Positions 17,580-27,012 of a stretch of DNA of 64,000 nucleotides are shown here, one piece after another. The stretch is from Streptomyces sp. TP-A0356 (lineage in GTDB: Bacteria > Actinomycetota > Actinomycetes > Streptomycetales > Streptomycetaceae), in assembly GCF_001417775.1 (NCBI RefSeq), contig NZ_BBZJ01000012.1:496001-560000 (forward strand). The letters run 5' to 3'. Position 1 is the stretch's first letter, and each line of letters opens with the position of its first letter. The notes beneath the pieces are model-generated. The model searched no databases, was not told where the DNA came from, and saw only the letters and a program-made list of their open reading frames with translations. A program made the position numbers and the translations under genes.

Positions 17580-19820
17580 GTGGCGGGTCGGTCGGTTCGG
17601 GTGACGCTGTGGGATCGCATCGCGGCATCGGATCCCGGGCTGCTGCGTCTCACAGCCGGCCTCAGAACCGTGTCCGCCGTCGCGCTCACCCTGGCCGTCC
17701 TGGCCCTTCTCCGGGTCGGCGTGCCCTATCTGGTGGCGGGGGCCATGTCAGCCATGGTCGCGACCTTCGCCATCCGCGAGAAGGAGCGGGCCCGGCAGGC
17801 CGTCACGCTCGCTCTGGGGCTCCCCGTGGCGCTGGCCTCGGTCTCGCTCGGCGCCCTTCTCAACTCCCGCCTGGTGGCCGGGGACCTGTTCTTCATCGCG
17901 CTCATCTTCTGCGCCGTCTACAGCCGGCGGTTCGGCGACCGCGGTACGGCACTGGGGCTGATCGGATTCCAGGTCTACTTCCTCTCCCTGTTCGTCGGTG
18001 CGACCGTCCCGGCGCTGCCGGGGCTCTACGGCGCGATCACTCTCGCCTTCGTGTGCAGCGCCGTGGTGCGCTTCGCGCTGGTGCCCGAGACGCCCTCGGG
18101 AGTCCTCGACCGGTTGCGCCGGGCCTTCAGGGCCCGCCTCGCGCAACTGCTCGCCGCGCAGGTCGCCCTGCTCGACGCCGACCCGGAGGACATGGAGAAG
18201 GCCCTCGACGAGGTGCGTCACAGGACCGCGGCCCTGCACGAGACGGCCATGATGATCCAGGGACGGCTGGAGCGGGGGACCTCCGACGAGACGGTGGCCC
18301 GGCTGGTGCAGCGCCGTATCGCCGATGCCGAGATCGCCGCCGAACGCCTGGGACTCCTGCTGCTCACCGCGCGCAGCGCCGAGCGGGCCGACTCACTCAC
18401 CCTGCACCTGCCGGGAGCTCCCGTGCCCTCGGGCGGCCCGCTGCCCGAGGGGGACGAGACGACCGCCACGCTGCGCCGCGACCTGGAGGCGCTGCGTCTG
18501 CTCGTCCTGCGGCCCGTCGGGCAGGAGACCGGGACCGCGCTCTCCCATGTGCGCAACCGGCTGCTCGGCTACCGGGACGAGGACAACCTGCCACCCGCGC
18601 CAAGCGCCGTCCAGGACGTCTTCCGGGGGATCGGCGAGGCGGCGCGGGCGGTCCTGGGGCTGCGGATCGCCCTCGAGGGGCCCCAGGACGACTCCGACGA
18701 CACTCCCGCGACGACCCGCTCGCGCGAGGAACTGGACGCGGAGGACGCCGCGATCGGCGGAAGCGAGGAGGCGGCGCGGGAGGAAGGGGAACGCACCGGG
18801 CTGGAGCGCCCCACCACGCGTGCGGCCGTGCAGGTGGCGGTGGGATCGGCGCTCGCCATCGTCGGCGGTGAGCTCCTCTCCGGTCAGCGGTGGTACTGGG
18901 CGGTGCTGACCTGCTGGATCGTGTTCATCAACACCGCGTCCACCGGCGAGATCCTGGTCAAGGGGTACCGCCGGCTGCTGGGGACCGTCCTCGGCGTGGT
19001 GGGCCTCGGGCTGGCAGGGCTGGTCGGGCATCACACATGGACGGCGTTCGCCCTGGTGCTCGTGTGCATCTTCGCGATGTTCTACACGGCGCCCCTGTCC
19101 CACACGCTGATGTCGTTCTTCGTCACCGCGATGCTGGGCCTCCTCTACACCCTGCTCAACCGCTACAGCCCCGCCGTGCTCGTACTGCGCATCGAGGAGA
19201 CGGCGCTGGGCGCGGTCTGCGGCATCGTCGCGGCGGCGCTGGTCCTGCCGGTCAACACCGATCGCCGTACGAACGAACTGCTCGGCACCGTGCTGGCCCG
19301 GCTCGCCGACGTCACCGACGCGGCGGTCGACCAGCTCAGCGGCGGGCCCGCGGCCGACCTCCTGGACAAGGCACGCGACCTCGACCAGGCACTGGCCGAT
19401 CTGCATGACTCGACACAGCCGCTCACCCACCCGATCATGCCCCTGCGGGCCCGCCGGGACACGGCTCGCTATGTCGTCGCGACGCTGGAGACCTGCGCCT
19501 ACCATGCGCGCTCACTGGCGGCGACCGCCGAACTGCTGCCTGAGCACCCGTCCATCGCGGCGGATCCCCGGCTGCGCCGGGCCGGCCGGCGCATCGTCGG
19601 CAATATCGAGGCGATAGCCGCCCATGTCACCGACGAACGCAGCACCACCCCGATCCTGACCGGCCCCAGCATCGCGTCCATGCTGAAGCCGGGGACCCTC
19701 GGCGCACCACGCTACGACCGCGTCACCGACCGGGTGCTGCGGCACCTGCAGCGCCTGGACGAGGCGGTGGCCGGACTGGCCCGTCCGCTCCATGTCCCCG
19801 TCGGCGCGCCGCAACGGTAA
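17580..19820 (+). CDS. FUSC-family membrane transporter
   Basis: This membrane protein of about 746 residues has the FUSC/aromatic-acid-exporter layout: an N-terminal bundle of membrane helices (about residues 20-165), a long soluble helical region (about 170-405, acidic near its end), a second bundle (about 415-565) and a C-terminal cytosolic helical domain. The second bundle opens with QRWYWAVLTCWIVFINTAST, the conserved FUSC block. The family is linked to efflux of aromatic acids and related compounds. The start is uncertain: GTG at 17580 has GGAG 5 nt upstream, and GTG at 17601 is an alternative. A second FUSC gene lies at 21424-22569. Confidence 0.85.
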   Translation: MAGRSVRVTLWDRIAASDPGLLRLTAGLRTVSAVALTLAVLALLRVGVPYLVAGAMSAMVATFAIREKERARQAVTLALGLPVALASVSLGALLNSRLVAGDLFFIALIFCAVYSRRFGDRGTALGLIGFQVYFLSLFVGATVPALPGLYGAITLAFVCSAVVRFALVPETPSGVLDRLRRAFRARLAQLLAAQVALLDADPEDMEKALDEVRHRTAALHETAMMIQGRLERGTSDETVARLVQRRIADAEIAAERLGLLLLTARSAERADSLTLHLPGAPVPSGGPLPEGDETTATLRRDLEALRLLVLRPVGQETGTALSHVRNRLLGYRDEDNLPPAPSAVQDVFRGIGEAARAVLGLRIALEGPQDDSDDTPATTRSREELDAEDAAIGGSEEAAREEGERTGLERPTTRAAVQVAVGSALAIVGGELLSGQRWYWAVLTCWIVFINTASTGEILVKGYRRLLGTVLGVVGLGLAGLVGHHTWTAFALVLVCIFAMFYTAPLSHTLMSFFVTAMLGLLYTLLNRYSPAVLVLRIEETALGAVCGIVAAALVLPVNTDRRTNELLGTVLARLADVTDAAVDQLSGGPAADLLDKARDLDQALADLHDSTQPLTHPIMPLRARRDTARYVVATLETCAYHARSLAATAELLPEHPSIAADPRLRRAGRRIVGNIEAIAAHVTDERSTTPILTGPSIASMLKPGTLGAPRYDRVTDRVLRHLQRLDEAVAGLARPLHVPVGAPQR

Positions 19821-20030
19821 CGGGCCGGACGACGGCCGGAACGGCAAGGATCCCTAAGGGCCCGGACGACGGCCGGACGGCCGGACCATGCTCCGGCAGA
19901 TCCCTCCGTCATGGAACTCGCCGCTGGTCAGCCCGTGTACAGCGGTTTCCCACGGTCTCGGCTACCGTCATTCATCCGCCGCAACCGCCCACCGATCACC
20001 CCGACCTCCAGCCCTGGGACAGGAGCCCTC

Positions 20031-21236
20031 GTGAGTTACGACATCATCGGCGTCCGTGCGCAGTTCCCCGCCCTGACCGCAGGCATCGCCCACTTCGACG
20101 GGCCCGGCGGTACGCAGACGCCCGAGCCCGTCATCCAGGCCATCACCGACGCGCTCGCCCACCCCCTGTCGAACCGGGGCCGGGAAGTGGCCGGGGAGCG
20201 CAACGCCGACACCATCGTCATCGAGACCCGGCGGGCCATGGCGGACCTGCTGGGCGCGGACCCGTCCGGAATCGTCTTCGGCCGCAGCGCCACCCAGTTC
20301 GCGTACGACTTCTCCCGTGCCCTCGCCAAGACGTGGGAGCCCGGGGACGAGGTGGTCGTCACACGCCTGGACCACGACTCCAACATCCGCCCCTGGATCC
20401 AGGCCGCCGAGCAGGTCGGTGCCACCGTCCGGTGGGCCGACTTCGACCCCGCCACGGGCGAACTCGCCGTCGAGGACATCCGTGCCGTCCTCTCGGAGCG
20501 CACCCGGCTGGTCGCCGTCACCGCTGCCTCCAACCTGATCGGCACCCGTCCCCCGATCGCGGAGATCTCCCGCGCGGTGCATGAGGCCGGGGCCCTGCTG
20601 TACGTCGACGGCGTCCACTACACCGCCCACTCCCTGGTCGACGTGGAACAGCTCGGCGCGGACTTCTTCACCTGCTCCCCGTACAAGTTCCTCGGTCCCC
20701 ACCACGGCGTCCTCGCCGCCCGGCCCGAACTGCTGGAGACCGTGCGCCCCGACAAGCTGCTCCCCTCCGCCGACGCGGTCCCGGAGCGCTTCGAACTCGG
20801 CACGCTGCCCTACGAGTTCCTCGCCGGCACGCGCGCGGCGGTCGACTTCCTCGCCGACCTGGACACCGGCGCCACAGGCACCCGCCGGGAGCGGCTCGCC
20901 TCCGCCTTCGCAGCACTCCACGCGCACGAGGAGACCCTGAGGGCGCAGCTCGACAAGGGGCTGTCGGAGCTCGCCCGGATCACGGTGCACTCCCGGGCCG
21001 CCGACCGGACCCCGACCCTGCTCCTGACGTTCGAGGACCGCGGCACCACGGATGCCTACCGTTTCCTGGCCGAGCGCGACGTCCACGCGACCGCCGGCTC
21101 CTTCTACGCCCTCGAAGCCTCCCGCCGACTCGGCCTGGGCGACACCGGAGGCCTCCGCGTCGGCCTCGCGCCGTACAACGACTCCGCAGACGTCGACCGC
21201 CTCTTGGAGGGTCTGGCGGACTTCCTGCGCGCCTGA
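20031..21236 (+). CDS. Cysteine desulfurase-like PLP enzyme lacking the usual cysteine
   Basis: This 401-residue class V aminotransferase-fold protein matches the 'cysteine desulfurase-like' subgroup. Blocks include HFDGPGGTQTPEPV (21-34), ATQFAYDFSRALA, LDHDSNIRPW and the PLP lysine K219 in TCSPYKFLGPHHG. In true IscS/SufS enzymes a persulfide-forming Cys lies in a late loop. The equivalent region here is HATAGSFYALEASRRLGL, without Cys, and Cys215 is the only cysteine I see. It is therefore unlikely to be a standard sulfur-transfer desulfurase. GTG at 20031 has AGGAG 6 nt upstream. A palindromic hairpin follows at 21248. Confidence 0.85.
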   Translation: MSYDIIGVRAQFPALTAGIAHFDGPGGTQTPEPVIQAITDALAHPLSNRGREVAGERNADTIVIETRRAMADLLGADPSGIVFGRSATQFAYDFSRALAKTWEPGDEVVVTRLDHDSNIRPWIQAAEQVGATVRWADFDPATGELAVEDIRAVLSERTRLVAVTAASNLIGTRPPIAEISRAVHEAGALLYVDGVHYTAHSLVDVEQLGADFFTCSPYKFLGPHHGVLAARPELLETVRPDKLLPSADAVPERFELGTLPYEFLAGTRAAVDFLADLDTGATGTRRERLASAFAALHAHEETLRAQLDKGLSELARITVHSRAADRTPTLLLTFEDRGTTDAYRFLAERDVHATAGSFYALEASRRLGLGDTGGLRVGLAPYNDSADVDRLLEGLADFLRA

Positions 21237-21247
21237 GCCGTCATGGG

Positions 21248-21259
21248 GGGCGGCCGCCC
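21248..21259. terminator. Possible hairpin between convergent genes
   Basis: GGGCGGCCGCCC at 21248-21259 is a perfect 12-bp palindrome just after the desulfurase-like gene, which converges with the FUSC gene at 21424. As a stem it would have a very small loop, so its terminator role is tentative. Confidence 0.3.
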
Positions 21260-21423
21260 GGGCGCGGTGGGCGCCGACGGGGCCGGCCGCGCTCGCCTGC
21301 CGGACGGCCCCGGCAGGGCAGCATCGGCCGGAGGACCGGACCCGTGCGGCATCGACGGTGGGCCTGACGGGCTTTCCACGAAGCCTCTGAGGCGGGCACC
21401 CGGAGCGGGGGCGCTTCCCCTGG

Positions 21424-22569
21424 TCATGGGCCGGAGAGGGCGAGTTGATCGGCCAGCCGACGGGCCTGGGTCAACAGGGTGCCGTAGGTCGCCATTTGGT
21501 CGGGATCGTCGGGCACCGAGCTGAGCGCGTGACGCCGTAGTTCATCCAGTGTCCGGCGAAGCTCGATGACGGCCTGGTGCAGTTCGTGGTCGCGACGGTG
21601 GCCGAACCGGCACTGGCTGTAGAGGTGGATGGCCTCGGCGCTCTGGCGCAGGAAGTCCGCGTAGTGGCGGGCGATGGGCCCCTGCGGCCGGATCTCCGGA
21701 CAGTCCTCGGAGGCGGCCTCCAGGACGGTCCGCGTCACGCCGGCCGTGTGCACGGCGGCATAGTCGAGGACCACGATCGCGTCGTCGTAGTCCTTGCCCG
21801 GCGTGGACATCGCGGAAGAGCGGCGGCGGAGGTTGATGCGCAGGCTCTCCCGGCTCCAGCCGACCGCGGAGCGGGCCTGGTCGACGAGGCGCTGCAGGCG
21901 GAGCGCCCGCTCGTGCCAGGTTCCGGCCTCGTGGACGTCCCACCGGCCCTTGTCCAGCCCATCGGCCACGGTCCGCAGGATGTCGTACGCCTCGCCGGTG
22001 GCGTCCTGCAGGGCGGCGCGGGTGTCGCGCAGGTACACGGGAGGCCGGACCAGCGCGTTGACGGCGATCCCGACCGCGGCCCCGAAGACCGCCTCGGCGA
22101 TCCGGGCCGCCGAGGTGGCCACACTGACCGTTCCACCGGTGAGGACGAACAGCGCGCCGGTGGCGGCGTAGATGCCCTGACTTCCCAGGCGCTGCCAGTT
22201 GCCCAGCAGTACCACGGTCGGCAGGACCAGCACCATCGCGGTCATCGTGCTGTGCAGCAGGAGGGCGACCGAGGTGGCCACGACGGTGCCGGTGGCGATC
22301 GCCGCCAGCTGCTGCAGCCCGTGCGCGAGCGATCGGTACACCGTGGACTCGACCAGGACGATCGCCACCCACGGCGCCACGAACGCCGCCGGCGCCTCGA
22401 ACCACCAGCCGGCCACCGACCAGGTCACCCAGGCGGCCAGCGCCGCCTTCACGGCCTGGACGGCCAGATCCCGCTCCCGGCCCGGCTCCACACACGCCCG
22501 CCGCACCGCCTGGGCGCCGGCGCCGAGGTGGCGCCGTGCCGACCGCACCGCTCCTCGCATCGATTGCAT
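21424..22569 (-). CDS. FUSC/aromatic acid exporter-family membrane protein
   Basis: This 381-residue protein has an N-terminal set of membrane helices (about residues 35-175). VKAALAAWVTWSVAGWWF, FVAPWVAIVLVESTVYRSLA and NALVRPPVYLRD are typical of the ArAE/FUSC group. A soluble helical C-terminal half follows (about 180-381). Such half-size FUSC proteins are common in Streptomyces and their substrates are mostly unknown. It starts at ATG 22569, with ATG 22560 an alternative. Although near another FUSC gene (17580-19820), it is on the opposite strand and much shorter, so it is not a simple duplicate. Confidence 0.82.
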   Translation of the reverse strand: MQSMRGAVRSARRHLGAGAQAVRRACVEPGRERDLAVQAVKAALAAWVTWSVAGWWFEAPAAFVAPWVAIVLVESTVYRSLAHGLQQLAAIATGTVVATSVALLLHSTMTAMVLVLPTVVLLGNWQRLGSQGIYAATGALFVLTGGTVSVATSAARIAEAVFGAAVGIAVNALVRPPVYLRDTRAALQDATGEAYDILRTVADGLDKGRWDVHEAGTWHERALRLQRLVDQARSAVGWSRESLRINLRRRSSAMSTPGKDYDDAIVVLDYAAVHTAGVTRTVLEAASEDCPEIRPQGPIARHYADFLRQSAEAIHLYSQCRFGHRRDHELHQAVIELRRTLDELRRHALSSVPDDPDQMATYGTLLTQARRLADQLALSGP

Positions 22570-22813
22570 ACCCGCCGGGTTGCCACCCGGAGCGGGATGA
22601 ATGCACTGGTGATGCCGGGATTCACATCACTTCCTGGGAGCAGCCTGTCGATCGGCCTCGCTTGGAGCTGACGGGCGGCAGCCCCAAACCCTCGGACGCC
22701 GTCCGCCACTCCGATGCCCGGCGCTCTCACCCGGTCGGGCCCTGCCGTCGGGCCCGGGTGTGCGGATGCGGAGACGTTGGGAGCCGGGGACCTCGTAGGA
22801 AAGCGAGACCAGT

Positions 22814-23689
22814 ATGCGGGCATCCTCGGTTCTGCGTGCCAGGTGGTGGACAGGCCGCCTGCACACCACGGCGGCCGGCTGCGCCTTGGCCATGTGCGCG
22901 ACGGTGGCGGCACCGGCCACCGCGGGCGGCGACCCGTCCGGCGCCAGACCCACCGTGGTCCTGGTGCACGGGGCGTACGCGGACGCGTCCAGTTGGAACA
23001 GCGTCGTCGAACGACTCGAACGTCGTGGCTACCCGGTCATGGCCCCCGCCAACCCGCTGCGCGGTCTGGACAGCGACTCCACCTACATCGCCTCCGTGCT
23101 GGCCGGCATCAAAGGTCCGATCGTGCTGGTGGGCCACTCCTACGGCGGCGCAGTGATCAGCTCGGCCGCAGCGGGCAACCCCCGGGTGAGATCACTGGTG
23201 TACGTGGCAGCCGTCGTGCCCGACAAGGGCGAGAGCACCGCGTCGCTGGCCGCTCGCTTCCCCACTACGCTCGGCAACGTCACCAAGTCCGTCCCGTACC
23301 GGGTCGCAGGCGGCGCGGGTGGGACGGATCTGTACCTCCGGGCGGACAAGCTCCACCAGGTCTTCGCCGCCGACCTGCCGGAGAGCACCGCGAAGCTGCT
23401 GGCAGCGACCCAACGGCCGGCCGGCACGGCGGCGTTCTCCGAGATGGCCAAGGTGGCCGCCTGGCGGAACATCCCGTCCTGGTCCCTGGTCGCGAAGCAG
23501 GACAAGGCCATCAACCCGGACCAGGAACGCTTCGAGGCGAAGCGCGCCGGCTCCCACACCGTGGAGATCGACTCCTCCCACGTGGCCATGCTCTCCCATC
23601 CCGACGCGGTCACCGACCTCGTGGTCCAGGCCGCGACGGCCGCTGGTTCCGCCCCGGCCTCCGGCGGCGGCCACGTGACCCGCCATTGA
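22814..23689 (+). CDS. Secreted alpha/beta hydrolase
   Basis: This 291-residue protein has an N-terminal export signal (RARWWTGRLHTTAAGCALAM..., predicted cleavage near APATA at 33-37). The alpha/beta-hydrolase core follows: VVLVHGAYADASSW (oxyanion region), VLVGHSYGG with Ser109 as nucleophile, and the catalytic His in EIDSSHVAMLSHPD. It resembles the small secreted or periplasmic hydrolases related to salicylate esterases and EstC-like proteins. The true substrate is unknown. It is divergent from the FUSC gene over a 244-bp gap. Confidence 0.85.
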   Translation: MRASSVLRARWWTGRLHTTAAGCALAMCATVAAPATAGGDPSGARPTVVLVHGAYADASSWNSVVERLERRGYPVMAPANPLRGLDSDSTYIASVLAGIKGPIVLVGHSYGGAVISSAAAGNPRVRSLVYVAAVVPDKGESTASLAARFPTTLGNVTKSVPYRVAGGAGGTDLYLRADKLHQVFAADLPESTAKLLAATQRPAGTAAFSEMAKVAAWRNIPSWSLVAKQDKAINPDQERFEAKRAGSHTVEIDSSHVAMLSHPDAVTDLVVQAATAAGSAPASGGGHVTRH

Positions 23690-23895
23690 CCGACGATCAC
23701 GGGGGCGAGTGCCGGCAGAGGCCTGACTTGACCGTCGCCTGCGCCGGGCCTGGATTGGTGACCTTGAGGGCGGAGGAGACGCGTTCCCGCTCCACACGTG
23801 TGCACACCCTCCAGATGATCGCGTCCGCGTAAGCGGTGAGCAGCGGCAGCGGCAGCCGCGGCCCGGCTCAGGCCGCCTTGTCTCTTGCCGAATCC

Positions 23896-25086
23896 CTACG
23901 CGTCAGAGCCAACCCTTTGACTGCCCTTGAGCGGAACGTCGCCGGCGCTGTCGGGCGCACCGGTTTCGGCCTCCCGTCCCGCTCCGACGCGGACCTCCGT
24001 CCGTCGTCGGCGGCCCAGGAGTGCTCGGCGTCCGGGCAGTTCGACCGCCGCGTACAGGGCCCAGGCCAGGCCGAGGGAGACGAGGAAGGCAGCCGTGGCG
24101 GAGGGCAGGGCCTGTTCCACGGGCAGATGGGGATGGGGGACGAAGAGCCGCTCCCCGGCGCGCATGACCAGGATGTGGATCATGTAGAAGGCGAACGACC
24201 ACTCGCCGAGGACGACCAGGGGTCGTCGACGCCAGAAGGAGGGCAACCCCCGCAGGTCGGCGACCGCCGCGGCGGGGATGAGCAGGCCCAGACCGACGAT
24301 GGTGCAGGCGGCCGGGCCGTACACGTTGGGGAGCTCGCGGGTCAGGAAGTAGCCGACGAGGGTGAGGGCGAGCGAGACGTCGAGTCCCGGCCCGCGCCAT
24401 TCTCCCCGGCGTACCAGGCGGCCGATGGCGGCGCCGAGGACGAACTCGGGCAGACGGGCGGCGGGGAAGCTGGCCAGGGTCCAGTCCGGCGCGTAGTGAA
24501 CGTTGGCCCACGGCAGCAGGATCACCAGGATCCCGCTGGCGATCGCCACGGCGGTGAGGGAGCGGGGGCCGAGCCTGCGCAGGGCCGCGTACAGGGCGGG
24601 GAAGGCGGCGTAGAAGAACGCCTCGCAGGTGAGGGACCAGCTGACCGGATTGAGGGCCTGCCACCACTCGCGCTTCCAGGAACTGACGAGCAACAGATTG
24701 GCCGCCGTCTCCCCGACGCCGCTGGGCGTGAGCGCGGGGACCAGGGTCAGGGACAGCACAAGCGCGAGAGAGGCGGTGACCAGGTGGACGGGGTAGATAC
24801 GGGCCAGGCGGCGGCGCCAGAAGACACGTGCGCTGTCGCCCTCGCGGGCCGTCCAGGACAGTACGAAGCCGGAGAGGATGAAGAAGAAGGACACTCCGGT
24901 GGCACCTGCCCCGAACGCCCAGTCGACCAGTCGTGCGCCTTCGCCGCCGAAGTAGCCGAAGTTCCGGACGTGATACACGAAGACCAGGAGTGCGGCCGTC
25001 CATCTCATCCCGGTCAGGGACGGCAATTGCCCACCGGCGGCGGGAACCGCGAGGGACGGGCTGTTCTTCTCGGCCAGCACCGTCAT
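23896..25086 (-). CDS. Acyltransferase-3 family membrane protein
   Basis: This 396-residue integral membrane protein has about ten hydrophobic helices. LPSLTGMRWTAALLVFVYHVRNFGYFGG carries the family's conserved RWTAALLVFVYH block (catalytic-type His). RRRLARIYPVHL is the second conserved motif, and SWSLTCEAFFYAAFP is typical of the family. Such enzymes O-acylate glycans, antibiotics or lipids. The C-terminal 45 residues are polar. ATG at 25086 (MTVLAEKNSPSLAVP) is chosen because the family-type N-terminus starts soon after, although the frame is open further upstream. Confidence 0.85.
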   Translation of the reverse strand: MTVLAEKNSPSLAVPAAGGQLPSLTGMRWTAALLVFVYHVRNFGYFGGEGARLVDWAFGAGATGVSFFFILSGFVLSWTAREGDSARVFWRRRLARIYPVHLVTASLALVLSLTLVPALTPSGVGETAANLLLVSSWKREWWQALNPVSWSLTCEAFFYAAFPALYAALRRLGPRSLTAVAIASGILVILLPWANVHYAPDWTLASFPAARLPEFVLGAAIGRLVRRGEWRGPGLDVSLALTLVGYFLTRELPNVYGPAACTIVGLGLLIPAAAVADLRGLPSFWRRRPLVVLGEWSFAFYMIHILVMRAGERLFVPHPHLPVEQALPSATAAFLVSLGLAWALYAAVELPGRRALLGRRRRTEVRVGAGREAETGAPDSAGDVPLKGSQRVGSDA

Positions 25087-26184
25087 ACGGCCACCTGCCC
25101 GACGCGGCGAAGGGGCATGAGCCCGGCACGGACGAGTGGCGAATGGGCGACTGTTGTCAGCATGTGGCGCATAGAGAAGTGAGAGCTGTTCATCGAGAGT
25201 TGGGTTTTCCGTCGGCGCCGAAGGGGTGGCCATCCAGCCGCGGGGGCGTTGCCCCGGGTCGGGCCGTCCACCGCGGCGGGCAGGCGGGCCACGGCGGGGA
25301 ACACCTCGGGAAGGCAGTTGACCGACGGTCGGCCGGGTCGGCGGGCTGGTCGGCGCGGGGTGAACCGGACCCGGTCGGGGCGGTCGAATCCCGAGGTGCG
25401 CCCACCCAGGGAGTGGGAACCGGGGGCGTCGAAGACGATGTCGGCGCAGCCAGAGGCGGGACGTACGGCCCCACGGCCACCGAGCTCCGTCCGGCAACGG
25501 TCACGTCGGCGAGCCGCCTCCGTGCACCGCGCGCCTCCGCCCGGGCGGGGGGTCCTTGACGAGCCGGTCAGGCAGCGTCTCCGGGTCGGCGAGCTGCCGG
25601 GCCGGCGCGCTCCTCGGCCACCGGGTCCCGTTCAGTGGCAGTGACGGCCGGGCGCACCACCCCGTCGGCGTGGTCGCCGCGCACGGTTGCGTCCGTCTCA
25701 CCGATGCGCTCTCCGACCTCCGCTGCCCGGGCCTCAGCCGGCACAGCGGCGACTCGCATTCGGCTGGTGCATGAAATCAGACCCTTCGCCCCCGTTATCG
25801 ATCCGTTACCGACGCCTACCGCATGGACCGTAGCAGGCGCCGGTGAATCCCCGCCGCACAGGGTGGTGCCGCCCACCAGGCCCACTCCACCACGTCACAG
25901 GAATTTCACTGGACGCGCCCTGAATCGCCGCCGCAGCGCCCGCGCGCCCGCCGGGCTGTTGCCGCCGAGCGGTCCGGACGCCGCGAGCGGTGAGGAAGCG
26001 GCTGCAGGTGCAGGTCACGTTCCGGGCCCCACCGGACCCGAGCCGGAGACCGCTTCAACTGGCGTCTCCAGGTAGCGCGGTGATGAACGACTGCCCGACG
26101 CATGCGATCCGTAGACTCGCCGACGCCGCGTCGCATGCCGTCCGAGCCGAGCGGCACAAGCGAACAGGCCGGAGCGTGCTGCTC
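25087..26184. other. 1.1-kb region without a supported gene
   Basis: No gene with recognisable family similarity was found here. A weak coding-like segment on the minus strand starts at ATG 25759 (MRVAAVPAEARAAEVGERIG ... DGVVRPAVTATERDPVAEER) and stops at 25568. Its continuation seems to lie in another frame (QLADPETLPDRLVKDPP, ending at 25501), which would fit a frameshifted small gene. I do not recognise it. Confidence 0.4.
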
Positions 26185-26856
26185 CTAACCTTCGACGAAC
26201 GTGACGGTCTCGTCGAGCGGCGCCCGGCCCGTACGCCTGTAGCCCACAGTGACGTCCTCGAACCCGATCGACATGCCACAGAAGAGGATGAGCTCGTCCG
26301 GAGGTGACAGGATCTCCGCGACGGTCTTGCGATACACCGACCACGCCATCTGCGGGCAACTGTGCAGTCCTTCGGCGCGCAGTAGCAGCATGACGGTCTG
26401 TAGATACATGCCGACGTCGGACCATTGAGGCCGGCCCATGTCGCGGTCGATGTAGCAGAACAGGGCGGCGGGCGCGCCGAAACAGTCCCAGTTCGCGGCA
26501 GCGGCCCGCTGGCGCGCCTCCCAGTCCTCACGCGCAATGCCGAGTGCGCTGTAGCGCTCATGGCCGAAGGCGGATCGGCGCTCGTGGTACGGGGACTTCA
26601 GTGCGGCCGGGTACATCTCGTACTCCCGCTCGTCCCAGGGGTCGGCTGCGGCCACGCGCTCGCCGGCGCGCCTCTTGAGCTCGGCCAGCGGCCCACCGGT
26701 CACCACGTAGGTACGCCACGGCTGGAGGTTCGACCCGGACGGCGCCCAGGCCGCGGCGGAGAGCACGCGCTCCAGCACCTGCCTCGGCACTTGCCGGCTG
26801 GTGAATCCGCGAACCGCTCGTCGGCTCGTGACCGCCTCATAGACGTCCAGGATCAT
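26185..26856 (-). CDS. Nitroreductase-family protein (copy 1)
   Basis: This 223-residue flavin-dependent nitroreductase-fold protein begins MILDVYEAVTSRRAVRGF, the family's SRR(A/S)VR FMN-binding start. AAWAPSGSNLQPW is the second FMN motif, and MLLLRAEGLHSCPQMAW with ILFCGMSIGFED form the C-terminal part. Such enzymes reduce nitro groups, quinones or enones with NAD(P)H. About four of five residues are the same as in the paralogue at 27839-28507, and the DNA is also very alike, pointing to a recent duplication around the oxidoreductase at 27013-27741. All three genes are on the minus strand. Confidence 0.9.
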   Translation of the reverse strand: MILDVYEAVTSRRAVRGFTSRQVPRQVLERVLSAAAWAPSGSNLQPWRTYVVTGGPLAELKRRAGERVAAADPWDEREYEMYPAALKSPYHERRSAFGHERYSALGIAREDWEARQRAAAANWDCFGAPAALFCYIDRDMGRPQWSDVGMYLQTVMLLLRAEGLHSCPQMAWSVYRKTVAEILSPPDELILFCGMSIGFEDVTVGYRRTGRAPLDETVTFVEG

Positions 26857-27012
26857 CTACCTCCCTCATCTGCTCCCTGTGACCATTCGTGGACAGAGAA
26901 CGGAAAGCCCAGTCCGCCCACCGGTACCGGCGCGTTCACCGCTGTGCGCCTGCGGTAGAATGATGCGACGGGGTGGCTCTTTGCGGTCTGCGCACCTCAG
27001 AGGGTGAGCGGG

